Positions 1-8,752 of a stretch of DNA of 64,000 bases are shown here, in pieces. The DNA comes from Parvimonas sp. (GTDB taxonomy: Bacteria; Bacillota; Clostridia; Tissierellales; Peptoniphilaceae), in the NCBI GenBank assembly GCA_022770425.1, contig JALEHY010000013.1, forward strand, positions 1 to 64,000, written 5' to 3'. Each line of letters opens with the position of its first letter. The first letter of the stretch is position 1. The translations under genes were made by a program, and so were the position numbers. The notes below the pieces were generated by a model that did not search any database, was not told where the DNA came from, and saw only the letters and a program-made list of their open reading frames with translations.

Positions 1-1014
1 AAAAATTTAAAAGAAAGCGATATAAAACTTATAGAAAGTTATAAAAAGCAAATTAAAGAGATTGAGGACGAAAATTGGAGTGTATTATATGAGAATGAAC
101 TAAAACATCTTAAAGACCCAAATGGAAATTTTGTATATAGAAGGATAAATAATTATAATTTGAATCCGTTAACTGTAGAAATAACTTATGAAACTTTAAA
201 GTATTTAAAAGATAATAATATTCCTTCAGCCCTTCCTTTGTTTTTGCAAAGAACAGAATTTGATCAACCGAGATCTTCTGAAGAAAATAAAGCTCTTGAC
301 TATCATAGCAAAAAAACATTAATCGGAACTTCACATAAATTATGGGATTTTTTTACAAATAATTTAGTATTAATCTATACTTTTATAATTGTTGTAACTT
401 TTGGAATTCTCTTTTCAAAACTGGAGGAGAGTCAAAATAAAACAATTAGATTTTTAAGGACATCGGGTGCAAGTAAATTTAGGATTGTATCGTCGGGACT
501 TTTCACAGGTGGAATTTTAACGATTATACTTGGACTGTTTATACCTGCAATATTTTTTGGAATAGAATTTTTAATAAGCGGTTCGTCATCTTTTAAATAT
601 CCGATTACAACTTATATTGTAAAAAGTGATTATTTTTCTCTTATGAGTTTTGGATATAAGATTGTTCCAATATCCGAGGTTCTAATAAAAAGTTTGATTT
701 TGTTCTTGCTCTATGGACTATTTATTTTCCTATTTACAAGTGCAATTTCAACTTTTGTAAAATCAAGTGTAAAATCCGTTATTTTATCCTTTGGGCTTAT
801 AGCGACTTTACAGATGTTTAATCAATGGTATAATCCATTTTCATATTGGAGAGTTGGAAAAATAGCTGACGGAAGTATAAATATTTTATCTAAAACTATT
901 ACTTACAGTTTTGATAAATCTTGTAAAATTTTAACAATTGGAATTTGTATTTTAACAATTTTATTGATTTGTATAGCTTTTATTCAAGATAGAAGGAGGA
1001 GTAAATATGCCTAA
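1..1014 (+). CDS. ABC-2 type transporter permease, 5'-truncated at window edge
   Basis: The reading frame is open from base 1, so the start lies outside the window; 337 residues are visible. The first ~110 residues are charged and hydrophilic (an extracytoplasmic loop, as in ABC-2 permeases with one long loop after the first helix). About five hydrophobic segments follow, the last ending in a basic tail. The next gene, an ABC ATPase, starts inside its 3' end (8-nt overlap), and a second permease follows. This ATPase-plus-two-permeases layout resembles bacitracin/lantibiotic self-immunity exporters (BcrAB, LanFEG). The substrate cannot be told from sequence. Confidence 0.8.
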   Translation, partial: KNLKESDIKLIESYKKQIKEIEDENWSVLYENELKHLKDPNGNFVYRRINNYNLNPLTVEITYETLKYLKDNNIPSALPLFLQRTEFDQPRSSEENKALDYHSKKTLIGTSHKLWDFFTNNLVLIYTFIIVVTFGILFSKLEESQNKTIRFLRTSGASKFRIVSSGLFTGGILTIILGLFIPAIFFGIEFLISGSSSFKYPITTYIVKSDYFSLMSFGYKIVPISEVLIKSLILFLLYGLFIFLFTSAISTFVKSSVKSVILSFGLIATLQMFNQWYNPFSYWRVGKIADGSINILSKTITYSFDKSCKILTIGICILTILLICIAFIQDRRRSKYA

Positions 1015-1876
1015 TTTGAGTGTTAAAAATTTAACTAAAAGATATGGAGAAAATTTAGTTTTGGATGATTTATCATTAGAGTTGAATGAAGCGGGAGTTT
1101 GGGCTTTGGTTGCACCTAACGGTACAGGAAAAACTACTTTTTTAGATTGTATAACAAATTTAATTACTTATCAATCAGGAAAAATTACTGTAAATGGGAT
1201 AGATAATAAAAATAATGTTATTTTTAAAAAACTGTCATATTTACAAGATGCAAGTATATTATTTCCGAATTTAACCGGTAAAGATCATTTAAAATTTGTT
1301 GCAAATATACAAAAATTGCCTAAGAATAGGATAAATGAAATTGTAACTTTAACAAAGATTGAAAAATTTTATAAAAGACCTGTAAAGACATATTCTTTAG
1401 GAATGAAACAGAGATTACTTTTGGCTATTTCTCTTATTAATAATCCTGAAGTTTTATTGCTTGACGAACCTTTTAACGGTCTTGATCCAAGCAGTCAGAT
1501 AGAGCTTAGAGTAATGCTTAAAGAGATTGCACAAAAGGGAACTTTAGTTATTTTATCAACACATTTCTTAGGTGAAATAAGTCAATTAACAGATAGACTT
1601 ATGTTTTTGAAAGATAAAAAAATTGTTAAAAAGATTGTCGAAGATGAATTTTTAGTTTATGCTATTGATACTACAAGTAATGAATATGCTTTAGAATTGT
1701 TATCTCCGTTTTTAGTGAGCGGTAGTATTGAAGAAGATGTTATAGTTTGTCAATTTAAGCGTGACTGTTTTGACAGTGCAATAAAAACTATCCAACAAAA
1801 CGGCATAAAATTAATTAAGATTAGAGAACATATAAATGCGTCCGAACAAATGTATCAAAGATTATTTGCTGAGTAG
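1007..1876 (+). CDS. ABC transporter ATP-binding protein, BcrA/LanF-like
   Basis: A 289-residue ABC ATPase. The Walker A reads APNGTGKTT (about residues 36-44), with Ala where most relatives have Gly. The signature region is SLGMKQRL followed by the Walker B and D-loop LLLDEPFNGLDP. The SLGMKQR form of the signature is typical of the BcrA/LanF (ABC-2, drug or bacteriocin immunity) group. The last ~90 residues form the usual accessory C-terminal domain. It overlaps the upstream permease by 8 nt and is followed after 8 nt by the second permease, so the three form one operon. It energises export; substrate unknown. Confidence 0.88.
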   Translation: MPNLSVKNLTKRYGENLVLDDLSLELNEAGVWALVAPNGTGKTTFLDCITNLITYQSGKITVNGIDNKNNVIFKKLSYLQDASILFPNLTGKDHLKFVANIQKLPKNRINEIVTLTKIEKFYKRPVKTYSLGMKQRLLLAISLINNPEVLLLDEPFNGLDPSSQIELRVMLKEIAQKGTLVILSTHFLGEISQLTDRLMFLKDKKIVKKIVEDEFLVYAIDTTSNEYALELLSPFLVSGSIEEDVIVCQFKRDCFDSAIKTIQQNGIKLIKIREHINASEQMYQRLFAE

Positions 1877-1884
1877 GTGATGTG

Positions 1885-2766
1885 ATGAACACTTTAATTT
1901 TAGAATGGAATAAATTTATAAGAAGCAAGTTGTTTTTTGTGATTTTAGGGGTTTTATTAATTTTGTTCGGTTCTTTGTTTTATAAAAATTATTTAGATTT
2001 TCAACAAGTTGATGCGGATAAGAAACACGAACTTTTAAAAATTAGAGTAGAAATTGAAAATATTTTATATCCATCCGATAAAAATAAAGTATGTATTTAC
2101 TCAGACGATAAAGAAAAAATGAAACTTTTAAATGAAGCATTAAAAATAACCGAAAAAACTTTAAAGGATAAGCACAGCGGAAATGAAAAAGCTTTTATGG
2201 AAGATGCTGTTTCAATGTATGAAAAAATTATAGAAATGCATGAAAATAAAATAGACTTTCAATTTTCGAAAAGTTATTCTGAGTATGAAAAAGAAAGACT
2301 CACTGAAATACTTAAAATAAAAGGTAATTTTCAGTATGAACAAGCCCCGTTGGACGGGATTTTACTCATACATAACAATATAAAATATCTATTGTTAGGG
2401 ACGTTTTTAGTAATCGTATTTTATTTTTTCATAACAAGTTATTTAGATTTTAATAATCATAAGGGATTTTTATTTACCTTACCGATTAACAGAAACAACT
2501 TTGTAATATCAAAAGCGGTTATTTCACTACTTATAAATATTATCCTGATTTTTGTTCAATTAATTGTAACTTTAGGATTTGGAAATTTTTTGAAATGGAA
2601 AAGTAATTTTAGATATCCGGTATTTTCTGATATGTTTGGAAAGTTTATACCGGTAAGTAAAGCTGTCTGTTACTATATATTGATACAAATTTTGTTAAGT
2701 TTTATTGTGTTGTTTATTTCAGTATGTGTTTTGAGGATTTATACAAATTCCAAAAATAAAAAATAA
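1885..2766 (+). CDS. ABC-2 type transporter permease
   Basis: A 293-residue membrane protein. One hydrophobic helix near the N-terminus (about residues 15-30) is followed by a long charged loop of roughly 120 residues, then three more hydrophobic segments. The motif FTLPINRNNFVISK resembles the cytoplasmic coupling segment (LPxxRxxxxxxK) common in ABC-2 permeases. ATG 1885 is preferred over the adjacent GTG 1882 because AGGTGAT lies just upstream. It is the last gene of the ABC operon and is followed by a strong bidirectional terminator shared with the convergent acyltransferase gene. Confidence 0.8.
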   Translation: MNTLILEWNKFIRSKLFFVILGVLLILFGSLFYKNYLDFQQVDADKKHELLKIRVEIENILYPSDKNKVCIYSDDKEKMKLLNEALKITEKTLKDKHSGNEKAFMEDAVSMYEKIIEMHENKIDFQFSKSYSEYEKERLTEILKIKGNFQYEQAPLDGILLIHNNIKYLLLGTFLVIVFYFFITSYLDFNNHKGFLFTLPINRNNFVISKAVISLLINIILIFVQLIVTLGFGNFLKWKSNFRYPVFSDMFGKFIPVSKAVCYYILIQILLSFIVLFISVCVLRIYTNSKNKK

Positions 2767-2780
2767 ACATAATTATTCAG

Positions 2781-2835
2781 TAAACAGAAAAGCTGAGATT
2801 GGAATGTTTATTTCCTTTCTCAGCTTTTCTGTTTA
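2781..2835. terminator. Bidirectional terminator between convergent genes
   Basis: A perfect 18-bp inverted repeat (arms 2781-2798 and 2818-2835, GC core AAAGCTGAGA) with a 19-nt loop. The right arm lies inside the last codons of the minus-strand acyltransferase gene, so its 3' end doubles as terminator sequence. The flanking A/T tracts allow use on both strands. Confidence 0.8.
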
Positions 2836-4622
2836 TTGAAAATTTTATTTAATTCGTCTTTTAGGAAATTATTGTATATTTTTGCTCCTTCAATATTTGG
2901 ATGAGTTGCGTCTTTGTAGAATAATTCTTTTTTCTCTTTTGCAAAATTATACCAATCAATGAGTTCTATATTTTCATTTTCTTCGGAAATTTCTTTTAGA
3001 GTTTGATTAACCTGTTCTTCCCATGATTCGGGAACAATACAATTTATCAAAATAATTTTTCTGTTTTCCAGCGACTTTAAAGAATTTTCAAACTCTACTT
3101 TATTTATTTTGTAATTTGTTCCTAAATGTATTACAACTATATCTTTTATTAGATTTTTTTCTTTTAACTCGTCGATAACTTTTTGTAAATCCCAAGATTG
3201 TCTGCTTACTTTTGCATCAATTACAGAATTCTCAAAAGTTTTTTTCATATCTTCAACAGCACAAAGCATTACGCTATCTCCGATAAAAGTTATATTTTCC
3301 TTACTTATATCGTCTTTTACCTTTTTAGTGGATTTAATGTTTTTTTTGTTAGGCGGAGTATCATCTTTTATTTTTTCGATTTCTGAAATTCTTTCCTTTA
3401 AATCATTTATTTCATTTGTGCTTTTACTTAGAGATGATATGGAAGTTGAAAATAAAACAAAAAATGTTAAAACAAATATAGTTAAACTCATATTTCTACT
3501 TACAATATCACTGTTTTTATTAACATATCTTAAATAATTTTTTTTGTTTTCAAAAAAACGATAACTAAATTCGGCGATGAGTACAGAAATAATTAATTCT
3601 AAAATGAATAAATTGATTTTAGAAATTTTAGTAAAAGACAACTTTGATGATATAAATATCATAATAGGGTATTGCCATAAATATAAACTGTAACTTCGTC
3701 TTCCTACAATCGTAAAAGGAAGCAGACTTAAAAATTTGTTCATTATATTTTGTTCTAATAATATTAAAATAAGTAATGTTCCGATTAATACACTGTAAGC
3801 ATACATTCCGAAGTTGTAAACTATCGGCATATTCGGACTTAAGACTATTGATAAATACACTATTATTAAGAATATAATTACTGAGCAAAAGTCTAATAAA
3901 AGATTTTTTTTAATTTTTAAATTTAGTTTTATAATGTCATTTCGTGGAAACAGTATCGCAAAAAAAGCTCCGACTAAAAAAGCGAAAGCTCTTGTGTCAG
4001 TACCGTAATAAATTCTTGAAACGTCTATATTCGGATTGTATAGAGTATACATTAAATATGCAGACAAAAGCGAAAGTGAAAGTATCGTAATCGCTAATTT
4101 CTTTCCTTTAATTTTGAATGTTCCATATAAAAAAGACAAAATCACAGGCCATATAAAGTAAAATTGCATTTCCAATCCTAATGACCACAGATGTGTAAAA
4201 GGATTAAGGTTTCCGTGACTTTCAAAATATGAAAGTCCATTTACTATTTGGTAAATATTATTCATTCCTAATAAAGAACTTAAAAGATTTCCTACATAGC
4301 CGTTTAACATATCTGAAAAGAAAAATAATATTAAAAGACTTACAATACTTAAACAAGGAAGTAGAGGAATATAAAGCTTCAAAAGTCTCTTTTTCCAAAA
4401 TTTTAAAATATCTATATGTAAACTTTTATCCATTTCTTTTATAAAATTGTCAGTTACTAAATATCCACTAAGGACTAAAAAAATTACAACACCTAAATAT
4501 CCACCTGAAAAAATATGAGGAGACAGATGATACAACATAACAAAAGTTACAGCGAATGCACGTAACCCATCAAAACTTAATATATAATTTCTGTTTTTTA
4601 TATCTATATTATTTCTATTCAT
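2820..4622 (-). CDS. OatA-like membrane acyltransferase with C-terminal SGNH domain
   Basis: 600 residues. The N-terminal ~370 residues form an acyltransferase-3 membrane domain: LSFDGLRAFAVTFVMLYHL near the start, the FLVLSGYLVT motif, the THLWSLGLEMQFYFIWP motif and about ten helices. A charged linker of ~70 residues follows, then an SGNH hydrolase-like domain with GDS (block I), HLGTN (block III) and DATHPN (Asp-x-x-His). This architecture matches OatA-type peptidoglycan O-acetyltransferases, in which the membrane half carries acetyl groups out and the SGNH half transfers them to the wall. It could instead modify another envelope glycan. RBS AAGGTG precedes the ATG. Monocistronic on the minus strand. 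Confidence 0.85.
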   Translation of the reverse strand: MNRNNIDIKNRNYILSFDGLRAFAVTFVMLYHLSPHIFSGGYLGVVIFLVLSGYLVTDNFIKEMDKSLHIDILKFWKKRLLKLYIPLLPCLSIVSLLILFFFSDMLNGYVGNLLSSLLGMNNIYQIVNGLSYFESHGNLNPFTHLWSLGLEMQFYFIWPVILSFLYGTFKIKGKKLAITILSLSLLSAYLMYTLYNPNIDVSRIYYGTDTRAFAFLVGAFFAILFPRNDIIKLNLKIKKNLLLDFCSVIIFLIIVYLSIVLSPNMPIVYNFGMYAYSVLIGTLLILILLEQNIMNKFLSLLPFTIVGRRSYSLYLWQYPIMIFISSKLSFTKISKINLFILELIISVLIAEFSYRFFENKKNYLRYVNKNSDIVSRNMSLTIFVLTFFVLFSTSISSLSKSTNEINDLKERISEIEKIKDDTPPNKKNIKSTKKVKDDISKENITFIGDSVMLCAVEDMKKTFENSVIDAKVSRQSWDLQKVIDELKEKNLIKDIVVIHLGTNYKINKVEFENSLKSLENRKIILINCIVPESWEEQVNQTLKEISEENENIELIDWYNFAKEKKELFYKDATHPNIEGAKIYNNFLKDELNKIFNKQKS

Positions 4623-4937
4623 AATTACACCTTAAAATAAATTGTTACGCTAAAAATTATAACACAAAAAAATTTTTAATCAATTACAAAAATGACATAA
4701 TTTAGAGCTTTTTGAAGACTTTTTGTTGTTGTAAAAATAACTTCTACCACTTTTTATTTAAATTTACTGAAAATATTTTTTTGTATAAGAAAAAGACTAT
4801 AAAAATATATAGATTTTTGCTATAATAATACCACAATATGCTAAAATATTTTTTTGAAAAAGTTTTGAAAAAAATTTTTATTTTTGAAAAATTTGGGTAT
4901 TAATTAAGCATAATGAATTATTAGGAGGAATATTGAA
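4623..4937. other. Divergent intergenic region (acyltransferase / dps)
   Basis: 315 bp of very AT-rich DNA between two divergent genes. It carries the minus-strand promoter described separately at 4656-4683. On the plus side there is a weak candidate for dps (TTGAAA 4884-4889, CATAAT 4909-4914, 19-bp spacer) and AGGAGG just before the dps ATG. I see no convincing PerR or Fur operator, no riboswitch and no small gene. Confidence 0.6.
4656..4683 (-). promoter_or_regulatory. Sigma-A-type promoter of the acyltransferase gene
   Basis: Read on the minus strand: TTGATT (4683-4678), 16-bp spacer, TATAAT (4661-4656), about 35 bp before the ATG. Confidence 0.65.
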
Positions 4938-5381
4938 ATGAAAGATTTTAAAAGTTTGAATGTTTATTTATCAGATTTAGCTGTTATGAACGTTAAGTTA
5001 CACAATTTACACTGGAATGTTGAAGGAAGAAATTTCTATCAAGTTCATACTTTTACTGAAGGATTATACGATACATTCTTTGAATGGTTTGATGCAGTTG
5101 CAGAAGTAATGAAAATGAGAGGTGAATTTCCTTTTGCATCTTTAAAAGACTATCTTGCAAATGCTACAATTAAAGAATTGGATTCAGTTAAAGTAACAGT
5201 TGATGAAGTAAACGAAATAGTTTTAAATGATTTGGTTACTTTGAAAGAAGAAGCTTTAAAAGTAAGAGAAGAAGCTGATGAAGCAGGTGATTTTTCAGTT
5301 GTTGGAATGCTTGAAGATCATATTGGAGAATTAGAAAAAAATATCTGGTTCTTGAGAGCGTCAAAACCTTGTTGTAAATAG
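4938..5381 (+). CDS. dps: Dps-family ferritin-like DNA-protection protein
   Basis: 147 residues, the usual size for a Dps/miniferritin. The N-terminal ferroxidase motif HNLHWNVEGRNFYQVHTFTE contains the His and downstream Asp/Glu residues (FEWFDAVAE) that form the inter-subunit iron site in Dps. Members oxidise Fe(II) with hydrogen peroxide and store iron in a dodecamer, protecting DNA, which fits an anaerobe or microaerophile meeting oxidative stress. Its C-terminal SKPCCK tail has two cysteines, which is unusual. Strong RBS (AGGAGG), single gene, with a terminator right after the stop. Confidence 0.9.
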   Translation: MKDFKSLNVYLSDLAVMNVKLHNLHWNVEGRNFYQVHTFTEGLYDTFFEWFDAVAEVMKMRGEFPFASLKDYLANATIKELDSVKVTVDEVNEIVLNDLVTLKEEALKVREEADEAGDFSVVGMLEDHIGELEKNIWFLRASKPCCK

Positions 5382-5394
5382 TAATTAGATTTTC

Positions 5395-5422
5395 AAAGCA
5401 GTAGTTTTCTACTGCTTTTTTT
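5395..5422 (+). terminator. Rho-independent terminator after dps
   Basis: Stem AAAGCAGTAG / CTACTGCTTT with a TTTT loop, followed by a T run. Confidence 0.9.
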
Positions 5423-5516
5423 ATGTTAAACTTTATTTTAAAAATTTTTACATTTTCTTATTTTTATGCTATAATTAATTGTTATGCGTTAAGATTAGTA
5501 TAGAAAGGAATTTTTT

Positions 5517-7346
5517 ATGAAAAAAATAGAAAATATAAGAAATGTTGCAATAATAGCACACGTTGATCATGGGAAAACTACATTGGTAGATTGTTTATTA
5601 AAAAGCAGCGGTGTATTCAGAGAAAATCAAGATGTTCAAGAGAGAGTTATGGATTCAAATGATATTGAAAGAGAAAGAGGTATAACTATTCTTTCAAAGA
5701 ACACAGCAATAAATTATAAAGGTGTAAAAATAAATGTAATTGATACTCCGGGACACTCTGATTTTGGAGGAGAAGTTGAACGTGTTTTAAAGATGGCAAA
5801 TGGAGTTGTTCTTGTTGTTGATGCTTTTGAAGGCCCAATGCCACAAACAAAATTTGTTTTGAGAAAAGCATTTGAACTTAATCTTCCCACTATAATTTGT
5901 ATAAATAAAATTGACAGACCGGAAGCGAGATGTGAAGAAGTTGTTGATGAAGTTTTGGATTTGTTTATTCAATTAGACGCATCAGAGGATTATTTAGAAA
6001 GTCCTTTTGTTTTTGCATCTGCAAGAGCAGGATATGCTACTATGAATTTCAATGAAAAAACAGATGATATGAAAACTTTGCTTGATGTTATAGTTGATTA
6101 TGTTCCTGCACCTTTGGGAGATGAAGATGCTCCTTTTAAGCTTCTTATATCCACGACAGATTACAGTGAATACGTTGGAAGAATAGGAATTGGTAAGATT
6201 GAAAGCGGTAAGGTAAAACTTGGTGATGATGCTGTAATTGTAAATTATAATGATGCAAACATAAACAAAAAAATAAAAATTACAAAGATATATGAATTTG
6301 AAAATTTAGCAAGAAAAGAAGTCGAAAGTTCTTCTGTCGGAAACATAATCGCCGTAACAGGTGTTGAGGGAATAAGTATAGGAGATACGCTTTGTTCTTT
6401 AGATGATGCAACTCCATTACCTTTTGTAAAGATTTCCGAACCTACACTTGCTATGAATTTCATTGTAAATAATTCTCCTTTTGCAGGAAAAGAAGGAAAA
6501 TTTGTTACAAGTAGACAATTACGTTCAAGACTGTATAAAGAATTGGAAACAGATGTTAGTTTAAGAGTTGAAGATACGGACTCAACAGACAGTTTTAGAG
6601 TTTGTGGCAGAGGAGAATTGCATCTTTCAGTTTTAATTGAAAATATGAGAAGAGAAGGTTATGAATTTCAGGTTTCAAAACCGGAAGTATTATTTAAACG
6701 TGATGAGAATAATAAATTATTGGAACCTATAGAAATTGTTACAATTGATGTTGATCAAGAATTTGTGGGAGCGATAATTGAAAAATTAGGTCAAAGAAAA
6801 GCCGAACTTGTAAATATGAATCCATCACAAGCCGGTTATACAAGACTTGTATTTAATATTCCTGCAAGAGGACTTATAGGTTATCGTTCCGAGTTTTTGA
6901 CAGATACAAGAGGTAGCGGAACTTTAAATTCTGAATTTAAAGGATATGAGTTATTCAAAGGAGAAATTCCAAAAAGAAATGTTGGTTCATTAATCTGTTT
7001 TGAAACCGGAGTTGCTACTGCTTATGGATTAAATTCTGCACAAGAAAGAGGAATGTTGTTTATATCTCCACAGGCAGAAGTTTATGAGGGGATGGTAGTC
7101 GGTTCAAATGCAAAAGGTTTGGATATTGAAGTTAATGTTTGCAAGAAAAAACAACAGACAAACATAAGATCTTCTGCTTCAGATGATGCATTAAAACTTA
7201 CTCCTCCTAAGAATATGAGCTTGGAAGAAATGTTAGAATTTATTGAAAGTGATGAGTATATAGAAATAACTCCAAAAAGTTTAAGAATGAGAAAAAAAAT
7301 ATTAAATTCACAGCTTAGATATAAGTCAAAAAAGAACGGTAAATAG
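5517..7346 (+). CDS. typA: Ribosome-associated GTPase TypA/BipA
   Basis: 609 residues, full length for TypA. The G-domain motifs are AHVDHGKTTL (G1, ~14-23), RERGITI (switch I), DTPGHSDFGGE (G3) and NKID (G4). The EF-G-like domains II, III and V and the BipA-specific C-terminal domain follow (GYRSEFLTDTRGSGTLN, then SLEEMLEFIESDEYIEITPKS). TypA binds the ribosome and assists 50S assembly at low temperature and under stress. It has its own RBS (AAAGGAA) and lies between dps and murA on the same strand. Confidence 0.96.
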   Translation: MKKIENIRNVAIIAHVDHGKTTLVDCLLKSSGVFRENQDVQERVMDSNDIERERGITILSKNTAINYKGVKINVIDTPGHSDFGGEVERVLKMANGVVLVVDAFEGPMPQTKFVLRKAFELNLPTIICINKIDRPEARCEEVVDEVLDLFIQLDASEDYLESPFVFASARAGYATMNFNEKTDDMKTLLDVIVDYVPAPLGDEDAPFKLLISTTDYSEYVGRIGIGKIESGKVKLGDDAVIVNYNDANINKKIKITKIYEFENLARKEVESSSVGNIIAVTGVEGISIGDTLCSLDDATPLPFVKISEPTLAMNFIVNNSPFAGKEGKFVTSRQLRSRLYKELETDVSLRVEDTDSTDSFRVCGRGELHLSVLIENMRREGYEFQVSKPEVLFKRDENNKLLEPIEIVTIDVDQEFVGAIIEKLGQRKAELVNMNPSQAGYTRLVFNIPARGLIGYRSEFLTDTRGSGTLNSEFKGYELFKGEIPKRNVGSLICFETGVATAYGLNSAQERGMLFISPQAEVYEGMVVGSNAKGLDIEVNVCKKKQQTNIRSSASDDALKLTPPKNMSLEEMLEFIESDEYIEITPKSLRMRKKILNSQLRYKSKKNGK

Positions 7347-7438
7347 TAAGTCTTTGCTATTTTTATGTATAAGTATATTATTTATTGTTTTTTTATGATA
7401 TAATGTAATTGTTAAATTTTATATGTGGAGGGATATGT

Positions 7439-8701
7439 TTGGCTAAAATATTAGTTAGAAAAAGTGCTCCTCTTAAAGGAAGAGTTAAAATAGATGGAGC
7501 AAAAAATGCCGCATTACCTATCATAGCGGCTGCACTTTTAGGAACTGAACCTATTATTTTAGAAGATGTTCCTAACTTAGTTGATGTAAAGATTATTTTG
7601 AAAGTTTTAGAACGTTTAGGTTCAAAGGTTGAGTTTTTATCTGAAAATAGAGTTTTAATAGATTCAAGTAATATAAATTCATTTGTTACAGACAGGGAAT
7701 TGATGGAGAAGATGAGAGCGTCATTTTTAGTTATGGGACCTCTTCTTGCTCGTTTCGGTAAAGCTGAAGCATTTTTACCCGGAGGCTGCGCAATAGGTTC
7801 AAGACCTATTGATTTACATCTTAAGGGATTTAAAATTTTGGGAGCAAAAATTGATGAAGAACCTGATAAAATTTCCGCAAGTTGTGATAAACTTTACGGA
7901 GAAACTATTTATTTGGATTTTCCGTCTGTTGGAGCAACTCAAAATATAATGATGGCGGCTACTTTGGCAAAAGGTGAAACAATAATAGAAAATGCCGCTA
8001 AAGAACCTGAAATAGTTGATTTAGGAAATTTTTTAAATAAAATGGGAGCTAAAATTTCAGGAGCAGGAACTTCTACTATAAGAGTTATCGGGGTTGAAAA
8101 ATTAGGTGGTACAGTTCATACTATAATTCCCGACAGAATAGAAGCGGCAACTTTTATGATTGCAGCAGCCATAAGCGGTGGAGAAGTTGTTGTTGAAAAT
8201 TGTATTTCAAGTCATATTAAACCTGTTATTGCAAAATTAAAAGAAACAGGGGTTTATATTGAAATAAATGAAGATGAAGATTCTATTTTTGTTAAGGGAA
8301 CTTCGGATATCAAAGGTACTGATATTAAGACTTTACCTTATCCGGGATTTCCTACAGATGTTCAAGCACAATTTATGGCTTATTTGTGTGTATGCAATGA
8401 TCAAGCAAAAGTTACTGAAACAGTTTTTGAAAATAGATTTATGCATGTTGAAGAACTTACTAAAATGGGAGCTATCATTGCAACAAGCGGGAAAGAAGCA
8501 AGAATTGCCGGCGTAAGTAAATTACACGGAGCTGAAGTAAAAGCTACTGATTTAAGAGCAGGAGCAGCTTTGGTTTTGGCAGGACTTGTTGCAGATGGTA
8601 TTACAACTGTCGGAAATATTTATCACATTGACAGAGGTTACAATGATTTTGTAGGAAAAATGAAATCATTGGGAGCAAATATTGAAAGAATAGAGGATTA
8701 A
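7439..8701 (+). CDS. murA: UDP-N-acetylglucosamine 1-carboxyvinyltransferase
   Basis: First committed step of peptidoglycan synthesis: transfer of enolpyruvate from PEP to UDP-GlcNAc in the cytoplasm. The start is a TTG at 7439: GGAGGG lies 6 nt upstream and translation then begins AKILVRKSAPLKG, matching the family. The in-frame TTG at 7409 would place the RBS inside the gene. With this start there are 420 residues. Substrate-binding Lys22-Asn23 (DGAKNAA) and the catalytic, fosfomycin-target Cys117 (LPGGCAIGSRP) are present, so the enzyme looks active and fosfomycin-sensitive in principle. Confidence 0.95.
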   Translation: MAKILVRKSAPLKGRVKIDGAKNAALPIIAAALLGTEPIILEDVPNLVDVKIILKVLERLGSKVEFLSENRVLIDSSNINSFVTDRELMEKMRASFLVMGPLLARFGKAEAFLPGGCAIGSRPIDLHLKGFKILGAKIDEEPDKISASCDKLYGETIYLDFPSVGATQNIMMAATLAKGETIIENAAKEPEIVDLGNFLNKMGAKISGAGTSTIRVIGVEKLGGTVHTIIPDRIEAATFMIAAAISGGEVVVENCISSHIKPVIAKLKETGVYIEINEDEDSIFVKGTSDIKGTDIKTLPYPGFPTDVQAQFMAYLCVCNDQAKVTETVFENRFMHVEELTKMGAIIATSGKEARIAGVSKLHGAEVKATDLRAGAALVLAGLVADGITTVGNIYHIDRGYNDFVGKMKSLGANIERIED

Positions 8702-8706
8702 CTTTA

Positions 8707-8732
8707 TAGGAAACTGCTTTTGTAGTTTCCTA
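8707..8732 (+). terminator. Hairpin between murA and recD2 (weak terminator)
   Basis: 9-bp stem TAGGAAACT / AGTTTCCTA with an 8-nt loop. There is no proper T run after it, so it may attenuate rather than stop transcription into recD2. Confidence 0.45.
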
Positions 8733-8752
8733 CATTTGTATATGGAGTAAAT

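Noticed and set aside
4800..4914. PerR-like operator upstream of dps (TATAATAATA region)
   Set aside because: Only a partial palindrome, and such strings occur by chance in this AT-rich spacer.
7341..7363. Hairpin AAATAG / CTATTT after typA as a terminator
   Set aside because: Six-base A/T-only stem, too weak to call.
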